Positions 16,393 to 21,208 of a stretch of DNA of 64,000 bases are shown piece by piece (within the stretch, counting starts at the first letter, position 1; each line of letters begins with the position of its first letter). The notes beneath the pieces were generated by a model. It was not told where the DNA came from, ran no database searches, and worked only from the letters and a program-made list of their open reading frames with translations. The stretch lies in NCBI GenBank assembly GCA_036389675.1, contig DASVWI010000021.1, positions 372,001-436,000 of the forward strand, given 5' to 3'. A program made the translations under genes and the position numbers. Origin of the DNA: DASQYE01 sp036389675. Lineage in GTDB: Bacteria; Acidobacteriota; Blastocatellia; Pyrinomonadales; Pyrinomonadaceae.

Positions 16393-16467
16393 GCATCGTT
16401 GGTCCAGCTCGGTCGAAGACACGGCGTTGCCAATGCCGGGACATCGGTTCGAATCCGATACGATGCT
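16393..16467 (+). tRNA. tRNA-Gly(GCC)
   Basis: Acceptor GCATCGT/ACGATGC, anticodon stem CGGCG/TGCCG, loop TTGCCAA, T-arm ATCGG/CCGAT with TTCGAAT. Discriminator U, no CCA. Confidence 0.9.
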
Positions 16468-16481
16468 TCAAAAACTTTCAG

Positions 16482-16553
16482 GCCCCCGTAGCTTAACGGA
16501 AGAGCGGTTCGCTTCGAACGAATCAGGTATGGGTTCAAGTCCTGTCGGGGGTT
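16482..16553 (+). tRNA. tRNA-Arg(TCG)
   Basis: Acceptor GCCCCCG/CGGGGGT with G1-U72, anticodon stem GTTCG/CGAAT, loop CTTCGAA, T-arm ATGGG/CCTGT with two wobbles. No CCA. Confidence 0.9.
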
Positions 16554-16560
16554 CTCTTCT

Positions 16561-16635
16561 GCGGGAGTGGTGTAGATGGCAACACCCGAGACTTCCAATC
16601 TCGTGTCGAGGGTTCGAAGCCCTTCTCCCGTTCCA
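16561..16635 (+). tRNA. tRNA-Gly(TCC)
   Basis: Acceptor GCGGGAG/CTCCCGT with G1-U72, D-stem GTGT/ACAC, anticodon stem CGAGA/TCTCG, loop CTTCCAA, discriminator U, CCA encoded. Confidence 0.92.
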
Positions 16636-16644
16636 ATCCCACGC

Positions 16645-16721
16645 GCCTGCGTAGCTTAGATTTCGGCCAGAGCCGAAGCCCCTGTACGGCTGAGACACGA
16701 GTTCGATTCTCGTCGCGGGCT
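16645..16721 (+). tRNA. tRNA-Thr(TGT), aberrant, with C33
   Basis: Acceptor GCCTGCG/CGCGGGC and T-arm ACGAG/CTCGT are good. The anticodon stem is only 4 pairs (AGCC/GGCT) around loop CCTGTAC with C33, and an extra base sits at position 26. An alternative hairpin (TTCGGC-CAGA-GCCGAA) competes with the D-arm. It may be a decaying or specialised gene; a normal Thr(TGT) gene is at 18154. Confidence 0.65.
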
Positions 16722-16734
16722 TTAACTTTTCCGA

Positions 16735-16808
16735 GCGGGCATCGCCAAGCTGGTCCAAGGCACTGGATTGCAAATCCAGCATCGCCGGTTCAAATCCGGC
16801 TGCTCGCT
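16735..16808 (+). tRNA. tRNA-Cys(GCA)
   Basis: Acceptor GCGGGCA/TGCTCGC, anticodon stem CTGGA/TCCAG, loop TTGCAAA, T-arm GCCGG/CCGGC, discriminator U as required for Cys identity. No CCA. Confidence 0.93.
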
Positions 16809-16876
16809 TCAACTCCTGACGGCTGAGGGCCTCGGAAGCCTATCGCCACATACACGAAGAAAGGAGGTGCCGGGTC

Positions 16877-17446
16877 ATGGCACTTAATGGTCGAGTCTTA
16901 CTGCTCAACCAGACATACGAGCCGCTCGGTACAGTCAGCGTGGCGCGCGCGGTCATCATGGTCTGGAAACAAACGGTTACGGTCGAGGAATTCGACGGCA
17001 CACGCGTGCTTCGCACACCACACGCCGAGTTTCCGGTTCCTTCGGTCATCAGGCGTCGCACCTATATCAACGTGCGCCGTCGCAGAGAAGCCGCCGTCAT
17101 GAAGCGTCTGCGGATTTACATGCGCGACAAGTTTCGCTGCCAGTATTGCGGCCTGAAGAAGAGCCCGGCAGAGTTGACGCTCGATCACATTCATCCGCGC
17201 TCGCGCGGCGGCGAGAACACGCCCGTCAACATCGTCGCGGCGTGTCTCGCATGCAACAACCGCAAGGGCAATCGCACGCCGGAAGAGGCGCGTATGCCTC
17301 TGCTGACCACACAGTCGGCATTGCGCGTGCGCCTCGAAAGAGTAGTGCTCTGCCACTATGCCGAGGCGCGCGTTGAATGGAGAAAGTACCTGTTTCTGGA
17401 TGAGCCGCGAGAGGTTTCATCCGGCGAGAGGGAGCGTACGGCGTAA
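16877..17446 (+). CDS. HNH endonuclease inside the tRNA array
   Basis: A 189-residue protein with a C-terminal HNH nuclease domain. Zinc cysteines are C88/C91 (CQYC) and C123/C126 (CLAC), and the beta-beta-alpha metal site has D103-H104, H106 and N118 with NNRKGN after it. The first 75 residues form a small domain of unknown role. ATG 16877 has a near-perfect AAGGAGGT 8 bases upstream. It sits between tRNA-Cys and tRNA-Phe and is transcribed with them. HNH genes often act as homing or phage-type nucleases, and this type also occurs as a housekeeping gene. Its target is unknown; DNA cleavage is the usual activity, and a link to tRNA processing is only a possibility. Confidence 0.9.
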   Translation: MALNGRVLLLNQTYEPLGTVSVARAVIMVWKQTVTVEEFDGTRVLRTPHAEFPVPSVIRRRTYINVRRRREAAVMKRLRIYMRDKFRCQYCGLKKSPAELTLDHIHPRSRGGENTPVNIVAACLACNNRKGNRTPEEARMPLLTTQSALRVRLERVVLCHYAEARVEWRKYLFLDEPREVSSGERERTA

Positions 17447-17507
17447 AGGAAGAGGGCAGGTCTCCGAGGGGCTCGCCCTCTGCCGCGCGCGAGCGGGCTT
17501 TTGCGGG

Positions 17508-17582
17508 GGGCGGATAGCTGAGATGGATTAGCGCGAGATTGAAGACCTCGACAGGTTGGTTCGATTCCAACTCCGCCCACCA
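17508..17582 (+). tRNA. tRNA-Phe(GAA)
   Basis: Acceptor GGGCGGA/TCCGCCC, loop TTGAAGA, T-arm GTTGG/CCAAC with TTCGATT, discriminator A, CCA encoded. Pair 31-39 at the top of the anticodon stem is an A-C mismatch. Confidence 0.9.
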
Positions 17583-17595
17583 ATTTTCAAACGCA

Positions 17596-17672
17596 GGCCG
17601 GTTAGCTCAGTCGGCCAGAGCGCCTGTCCTACAAACAGGATGTCGAAGGTTCAAATCCTTCACCGGCCACCA
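17596..17672 (+). tRNA. tRNA-Val(TAC) with C33
   Basis: Acceptor GGCCGGT/ACCGGCC, anticodon stem CCTGT/ACAGG, loop CCTACAA with C33, T-arm GAAGG/CCTTC, CCA encoded. Otherwise a regular cloverleaf. Confidence 0.91.
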
Positions 17673-17682
17673 AAAATCTTCT

Positions 17683-17765
17683 CGGGGCGTGGCTCATCCC
17701 GGCAGAACGCGACTGTCGTGCGACTGTGGAGCAAGAGTACGTGCTGGTCACTCACGCCCCGGCCA
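17683..17765 (+). tRNA. Degenerate tRNA-like element
   Basis: A perfect acceptor CGGGGCG/CGCCCCG, discriminator G and encoded CCA frame an abnormal body. A D-arm-like GCTC..GAAC is visible with one mismatch. No standard anticodon stem-loop or T-arm can be drawn, and CGACTGT is directly repeated. The anticodon is undetermined. It may be a decayed tRNA or a deliberate tRNA mimic. Confidence 0.45.
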
Positions 17766-17779
17766 ACTTTTTCACCTGC

Positions 17780-17854
17780 GGCGATGTAGCTCCAACTGGC
17801 AGAGCAGTTCTCTCGTAAAGAACCACCGTGTGAGTTCGAATCTCACCATCGCCT
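17780..17854 (+). tRNA. tRNA-Thr(CGT)
   Basis: Acceptor GGCGATG/CATCGCC, D-stem GCTC/GAGC, anticodon stem GTTCT/AGAAC, loop CTCGTAA, T-arm GTGAG/CTCAC with TTCGAAT. Discriminator U, no CCA. Confidence 0.93.
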
Positions 17855-17867
17855 TCACAAGTTTTTC

Positions 17868-17954
17868 GGCTCGCGTTCCCGGCGGCGGTCTTCTAAACCG
17901 CACCACAAAGAGCCGGGCGGAAGGCAAGAGGTTCAATTCCTCCGCGAGCCTCCA
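17868..17954 (+). tRNA. tRNA-Arg(TCT) lacking a D-arm
   Basis: Acceptor GGCTCGC/GCGAGCC, a clean anticodon arm GCGGT/ACCGC with loop CTTCTAA, T-loop TTCAATT and encoded CCA. Only about 10 bases lie between the acceptor and the anticodon stem, so there is no D-arm. Instead CCCGGC in that segment can pair with GCCGGG in an unusually long (about 26-base) variable region, which encloses the anticodon hairpin. Confidence 0.65.
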
Positions 17955-17961
17955 AGGTCAT

Positions 17962-18039
17962 GGCTGTGTAGCTCAGATGGTCTAGAGCATCCGCCTCATA
18001 AGCGGGAGGTCGGCGGTTCAATCCCGCCCACAGCTACCA
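17962..18039 (+). tRNA. tRNA-Met or tRNA-Ile2 (CAT)
   Basis: Acceptor GGCTGTG/CACAGCT with G1-U72, anticodon stem TCCGC/GCGGG, loop CTCATAA, T-arm GGCGG/CCGCC, CCA encoded. It lacks the C1-A72 mismatch of initiators, so it is an elongator Met or a lysidine-type Ile tRNA. Confidence 0.88.
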
Positions 18040-18067
18040 ACTTCTCTTTCAACGGAGACACACGCAT

Positions 18068-18142
18068 GGGCCGGTGATGTAATTGACAGCATAGAAGTCC
18101 TGCAAACTTCTTGTGAGGGTTTGAATCCCTCCCGGTCTACCA
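18068..18142 (+). tRNA. tRNA-Ala(TGC) with C33
   Basis: Acceptor GGGCCGG/CCGGTCT, anticodon stem GAAGT/ACTTC, loop CCTGCAA with C33. The D-loop lacks G18-G19 and the T-loop is TTTGAAT (C56 to U), so both partners of the usual G19-C56 contact are changed together. The canonical G3-U70 is present (G3 opposite T). CCA encoded. Confidence 0.8.
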
Positions 18143-18153
18143 AAATCTTTCTT

Positions 18154-18232
18154 TGCGGTGTAGCTCAAATGGCATGAGAGCGCTCGTCTTGTAAACGAGA
18201 TGATGTGAGTTCAAATCTCATCACCGCAGCCA
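18154..18232 (+). tRNA. tRNA-Thr(TGT)
   Basis: Acceptor TGCGGTG/CACCGCA, D-stem GCTC/GAGC, anticodon stem CTCGT/ACGAG, loop CTTGTAA, T-loop TTCAAAT, discriminator G, CCA encoded. A regular cloverleaf. Confidence 0.92.
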
Positions 18233-18238
18233 ACATCG

Positions 18239-18314
18239 CGCGGGGATAGAGCAAGGGCGGCTCGCCGGCCTCATAAGCCGAAACCGGCAGGTTCAACTCC
18301 TGCTCCCGCAACCA
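18239..18314 (+). tRNA. Initiator tRNA-fMet(CAT)
   Basis: Acceptor CGCGGGG opposite TCCCGCA gives the C1-A72 mismatch that marks initiators. Anticodon loop CTCATAA, T-arm GCAGG/CCTGC, A73 and encoded CCA. The anticodon stem has GGC/GCC in place of the classic three G-C pairs, so 30S P-site selection might differ. Confidence 0.88.
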
Positions 18315-18360
18315 GTCCGAAAAAGTCCTCACCCGAACTCACCACCAAGACGGACACGAG

Positions 18361-18476
18361 AGGAAGGATGAAGGCGGAAGGATGAAGGATGAAGTAAAAG
18401 CTATTAAGACGTGAAAGTCATTAAAGCATTTCTTTCATCCTTCATCCTTCATCCTTCCGCCTTCCTCTTGTGTCTC
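18361..18476. repeat. Dispersed GGATGAAGG inverted repeat, copy 3
   Basis: The left arm (18361-18394) of GGATGAAGG units is matched by a complementary right arm (about 18432-18475). It separates the tRNA-fMet gene from the last six tRNA genes. Confidence 0.8.
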
Positions 18477-18507
18477 CCGCCTTCCGTGGTGCTCGAGGTG
18501 TTGCTGA

Positions 18508-18579
18508 TGTGGCGTAGCCAAGCGGTAAGGCACCGCACTGTTAATGCGGGCATCGAAGGTTCGAATCCTTCCGCCACAG
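18508..18579 (+). tRNA. tRNA-Asn(GTT)
   Basis: Acceptor TGTGGCG/CGCCACA, anticodon stem CCGCA/TGCGG, loop CTGTTAA, T-arm GAAGG/CCTTC, discriminator G. No CCA. Regular. Confidence 0.94.
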
Positions 18580-18593
18580 TTGATCTCTCTTAG

Positions 18594-18667
18594 AGGCCGG
18601 TAGCTAAGTGGCCGAAAGCATCCGCCTTTTAAGCGGAGGATCGTCGGTTCAAATCCGACCCGGCCTA
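18594..18667 (+). tRNA. tRNA-Lys(TTT)
   Basis: Acceptor AGGCCGG/CCGGCCT, anticodon stem TCCGC/GCGGA, loop CTTTTAA, T-arm GTCGG/CCGAC. Discriminator A, no CCA. Regular. Confidence 0.94.
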
Positions 18668-18674
18668 AAAATTT

Positions 18675-18750
18675 CGCGGTGTAGCTCAAGCAGCCAGAGC
18701 ACTCGACCGATAATCGAGCGATGCAGGTGCAAGTCCTGACTCCGCGACCA
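18675..18750 (+). tRNA. tRNA-Ile(GAT) with C33
   Basis: Acceptor CGCGGTG/CTCCGCG with one T-T mismatch, anticodon stem CTCGA/TCGAG, loop CCGATAA with C33. The T-loop TGCAAGT has G at position 55, as in the Tyr gene. Discriminator A, CCA encoded. Confidence 0.82.
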
Positions 18751-18759
18751 TTCCTCTTT

Positions 18760-18836
18760 CGGAACGTAGCTCAAACGGTTAGAGCGTCTGCGCGACATGC
18801 AGAAGGTTGTAGATTCGAGTTCTACCGTTCCGACCA
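18760..18836 (+). tRNA. tRNA-Val(GAC) with C33
   Basis: Acceptor CGGAACG/CGTTCCG, anticodon stem TCTGC/GCAGA, loop GCGACAT with G32 and C33, T-arm GTAGA/TCTAC, CCA encoded. Confidence 0.87.
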
Positions 18837-18853
18837 ACTTCAGGGCCATCCGG

Positions 18854-18946
18854 CGGGGCGTAGCTCAATCGGTAGAGCAGCAGGCTTATACCCTGTATTA
18901 GCGGCAGATAACCGCAAGGCTCCGGGTTCGAGTCCCGGCGCCCCGA
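18854..18946 (+). tRNA. tRNA-Ile(TAT)-like with a second anticodon-like hairpin
   Basis: Acceptor CGGGGCG/CGCCCCG, D-arm GCTC/GAGC and T-arm CCGGG/CCCGG are regular. The anticodon arm is GCAGG/CCTGT around CTTATAC (anticodon TAT, rare in bacteria). The variable region is extended to about 25 bases and contains GCGG-CAGATAA-CCGC, a 7-base loop with GAT in the anticodon position. So the molecule shows two anticodon-like hairpins. No CCA. Confidence 0.7.
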
Positions 18947-18959
18947 TTCTTTCGACCGT

Positions 18960-19035
18960 TGCGGGATGGTGTAACGGGTAACATGCCGGACTTTGAATTC
19001 GGAGATTGAAGGTTTGAATCCTTCTCCCGCAGCCA
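18960..19035 (+). tRNA. tRNA-Gln(TTG)
   Basis: Acceptor TGCGGGA/TCCCGCA, D-stem GTGT/ACAT, anticodon stem CCGGA/TTCGG, loop CTTTGAA, discriminator G, CCA encoded. The T-loop is TTTGAAT, so position 56 is U instead of C. Last gene of the array. Confidence 0.87.
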
Positions 19036-19140
19036 GACTCTCTCACACACAAAAGGTGCTTCGATTTTCGCAGGAAAGTTTGGAGAGTGAATTCTGCTCG
19101 GACGTTTAGAGGGAATGACGTTCGACGGGAGGTTTTTAAA

Positions 19141-20709
19141 ATGGCTAACAAGAACCTGTTCAAGTCGCTGGTCGGCAGGCTTCTGCCTGCGACGGATGCT
19201 GTCAACGAGGAGCGCGCACCGGCTTACGCTTTCACGCCGAAGCATGCTCTGGCGCAGTACGCCGTGACGGGATGCCTGAACGCGACCTTCTACGCGAGCG
19301 CCGAACAGCAGCTTACGCGTGTGCTTGAGATGTGCGAGCCCGTCGAGGCCGAGTTCATCGCACGCACGGCCATCTATGCGCGCGAGCGCGGCTGGATGAA
19401 GGACATGCCCGCGCTCCTGTGCGCCGTGCTGGCGGTCAAAGACCGCGAGCTGCTCGGGGCAATCTTTCACCGCGTCATCGACAACGGAAAGATGCTGCGT
19501 AACTTCGTGCAGATCATGCGTTCGGGCGCGGTGGGCCGCAAGTCGCTCGGCACGGCTCCGAAGCGGCTGGTGCGCGAGTGGCTTGAGGCGCGCGACGCCG
19601 AGGCCCTGCTCGGCGCGAGCGTCGGCCAGAGCCCTTCGCTCGCGGACATCATCAAGATGGTTCACCCGAAGCCTTCGGATGAGGGGCGCGCGGCGCTCTA
19701 CGGCTACTTCATTGGCCGCGCGCATGACCGCGAGGCGCTGCCGGAGATCGTCCGCGCTTTGGAGGCTTTCAAGGCGGGCGAGACGCTGGCTTTGCCGCGA
19801 GTTTCGTTCCAGATGCTGACGGCGCTGGAGCTGAGCAGGAAGGACTGGGCGGAGATCGCGCGCCACGCCCCCTGGCAGATGACGCGCATGAACCTGAACA
19901 CGTTTGCGCGCCACGGCGTCTTTGACGAGCCGGGGATGACGGAGCTGATCGCGGCCCGCCTTCGCGACGAAGGCGCAATCGCCAGAGCGCGCGTCTTCCC
20001 TTACCAGTTGATGGCGGCTTACATGATGACGGACGAGGCGGTTCCGGCGGTCGTTCGTGATGCGCTACAGGATGCGATGGAGGTCGCCATCCGAAACGTG
20101 CCGGAGATAGAGGGCAAGGTCTACGTCTGCCCTGATGTCTCGGGCTCGATGACGCATACCGCCGTGACGGGCCAGCGCAAGGGCGCGACGAGCCGTATGA
20201 GATGCATCGATGTCGCGGCGCTGGTCGCGGCTGCCGTGCTGCGCCGTAACCCCGACGCAGAGGTCATTCCTTTCGAGCAGGATGTCGTGGACGTGCGCTT
20301 GAACCCGCGCGACAGCGTGATGACGAATGCCGCAAGGCTGGCGATGATCGGCGGAGGCGGAACCAATTGCAGCGCACCGCTGGCCCTGCTCAACCGTCGC
20401 CGGGCAAAGGGCGATCTGGTCATCTTCGTCTCGGACTACGAGTCGTGGGTCGATGCCCCGTACGGTCGTGGAACGGCGACGATGCAGGAGTGGAATATCT
20501 TCAGGCAGCGTAACCCTTCGGCGCGCATGGTCTGTCTGGACGTGCAGCCCTACGCGACGACGCAGGCCAGGGAGCGTGAAGACATCCTCAACATCGGCGG
20601 ATTCTCGGATCAGGTCTTTGACGTGATCGCCGAATTCGCTCGCGGTCGCCTGAACGGAGCACACTGGCTCGGCGTTATCGAGTCGGTAAGCCTTGAAAGA
20701 AAGGGATGA
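19141..20709 (+). CDS. rsr: Ro60/Rsr-family TROVE-vWA RNA-binding protein
   Basis: A 522-residue homologue of the Ro60 autoantigen (bacterial Rsr). The TROVE module covers about residues 20-320 and in this family forms a ring of helical repeats that binds misfolded RNA ends in its hole and Y RNA on its outer face. The C-terminal vWA domain has a complete MIDAS: D332-x-S-x-S336 in DVSGSM, T408 in GGGGTNCSAPL and D432 in VSDYES. ATG at 19141 has GGGAGG 8 bases upstream; the frame is open for 18 codons before it. It lies 105 bases after the last tRNA gene and just before three tandem Y RNAs, so tRNA quality control or processing is the likely role. Confidence 0.95.
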   Translation: MANKNLFKSLVGRLLPATDAVNEERAPAYAFTPKHALAQYAVTGCLNATFYASAEQQLTRVLEMCEPVEAEFIARTAIYARERGWMKDMPALLCAVLAVKDRELLGAIFHRVIDNGKMLRNFVQIMRSGAVGRKSLGTAPKRLVREWLEARDAEALLGASVGQSPSLADIIKMVHPKPSDEGRAALYGYFIGRAHDREALPEIVRALEAFKAGETLALPRVSFQMLTALELSRKDWAEIARHAPWQMTRMNLNTFARHGVFDEPGMTELIAARLRDEGAIARARVFPYQLMAAYMMTDEAVPAVVRDALQDAMEVAIRNVPEIEGKVYVCPDVSGSMTHTAVTGQRKGATSRMRCIDVAALVAAAVLRRNPDAEVIPFEQDVVDVRLNPRDSVMTNAARLAMIGGGGTNCSAPLALLNRRRAKGDLVIFVSDYESWVDAPYGRGTATMQEWNIFRQRNPSARMVCLDVQPYATTQAREREDILNIGGFSDQVFDVIAEFARGRLNGAHWLGVIESVSLERKG

Positions 20710-20770
20710 AGGATGAAGGCGACAACGATGAAAGGAATGCTCCGATGCATCTACTTCATCCTTCATCCTG
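20703..20770. repeat. Dispersed GGATGAAGG inverted repeat, copy 4
   Basis: The left arm (20703-20721) overlaps the rsr stop region. The right arm ends at 20770, directly before the first Y RNA. Its core GATGAAAGGAATGC is shared with the copy at 55745. Confidence 0.75.
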
Positions 20771-20845
20771 CGAGGCCGAATGCTTATCGGGACTACATCA
20801 TTGGGAATGGTGCTCGAAGTCTCGTTGATTTTCTCGTCGGCCTCG
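20771..20845 (+). ncRNA. Y RNA A: compact Ro-binding hairpin
   Basis: CGAGGCCGA (20771-20779) pairs with TCGGCCTCG (20837-20845), CGGGACT (20788-20794) with AGTCTCG (20818-20824), and CATCATT (20796-20802) with AATGGTG (20806-20812). It carries CGAATGC (20777-20783) and TACAT (20794-20798), 22 bases end to end, exactly as in the next RNA. On the 3' side CTCGTCG matches CTTGTCG of the other two. It has no tRNA-like module, so it may be a minimal Y RNA that keeps only the Ro-binding stem. Confidence 0.65.
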
Positions 20846-20867
20846 ATTGCAGATTGATGGTCGCATT

Positions 20868-21002
20868 TGATTTGGCGAATGCTGGTGCGGAGTACATGGT
20901 AAAGCGGGTTCGATTCCCGCCTCGCCCTTCGCTTTTTATGGGCGAGAGACCACGGCAACGTGGTCGCAACTCTCACCGATCCTTGTCGCCATTTAACAAT
21001 CA
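20868..21002 (+). ncRNA. Y RNA B with tRNA-like module
   Basis: Outer stem TGGCGA (20873-20878) with TCGCCA (20986-20991), possibly extended by TGATT/AATCA. An internal loop follows, then GGTG.GGAG (20884-20892) with CTCT.CACC (20970-20977). Inside are the TACAT linker, a perfect T-arm (20904-20920, loop TTCGATT), a capped acceptor-like helix CTCGCCC/GGGCGAG (20921-20946) and a D-arm-like GACCAC/GTGGTC hairpin with GG in its loop (20948-20965). This is a tRNA with a closed acceptor, connected through its anticodon stem to a Ro-binding stem, as in bacterial YrlA-type Y RNAs. CGAA opposite CTTG also matches the metazoan Ro site. Confidence 0.85.
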
Positions 21003-21054
21003 GTTATCAGTTCTCTCCCCGTTACTGGGAACTGACTGCTGAATACTCATTAAC

Positions 21055-21185
21055 AGCGACGAATGCCGTGGGAACTACATCAAATCCGAGGGACGCCGGG
21101 TGCAAATCCCGGCCCGGCTGCGCCAGCGCCGGTAGCTCAGGAGCAGAGCACCGGAACGTTGTTTCCACAAAACCTTGTCGTCGCT
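21055..21185 (+). ncRNA. Y RNA C with tRNA-like module
   Basis: Outer stem AGCGACGA (21055-21062) with TCGTCGCT (21178-21185), internal loop ATGCC opposite AAAACCTTG, then GTGGGAAC (21068-21075) with GTTTCCAC (21161-21168). Next come TACAT (21076-21080), T-arm GCCGGG/CCCGGC with loop TGCAAAT (21095-21113), a capped helix (21114-21132), TA, and a perfect D-arm GCTC/GAGC (21135-21149). The CGAATGC and CTTGTCG motifs are conserved with RNA B while the stems differ by compensating changes. It ends 24 bases before the next gene. Confidence 0.87.
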
Positions 21186-21208
21186 ACACTATTTTGAAGG
21201 GAGCAGAG

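Noticed and set aside
14841..19035. A CRISPR array
   Set aside because: The repeated elements are tRNA cloverleafs with different sequences, not identical direct repeats with spacers, and no cas genes are present.
20868..20931. A short ordinary tRNA ending at the T-arm of 20904-20920
   Set aside because: The upstream GGCGA pairs only 5 bases with the 3' strand, while the downstream GGGCGAG pairs all 7. The Y RNA fold also explains the rest of the sequence.
20904..20977. A circularly permuted tRNA or split tmRNA
   Set aside because: The order T-arm, acceptor, D-arm is that of a permuted tRNA, but no CCA follows the 3' strand and no tag-peptide reading frame is visible. The conserved outer stem and the position next to rsr favour a Y RNA.
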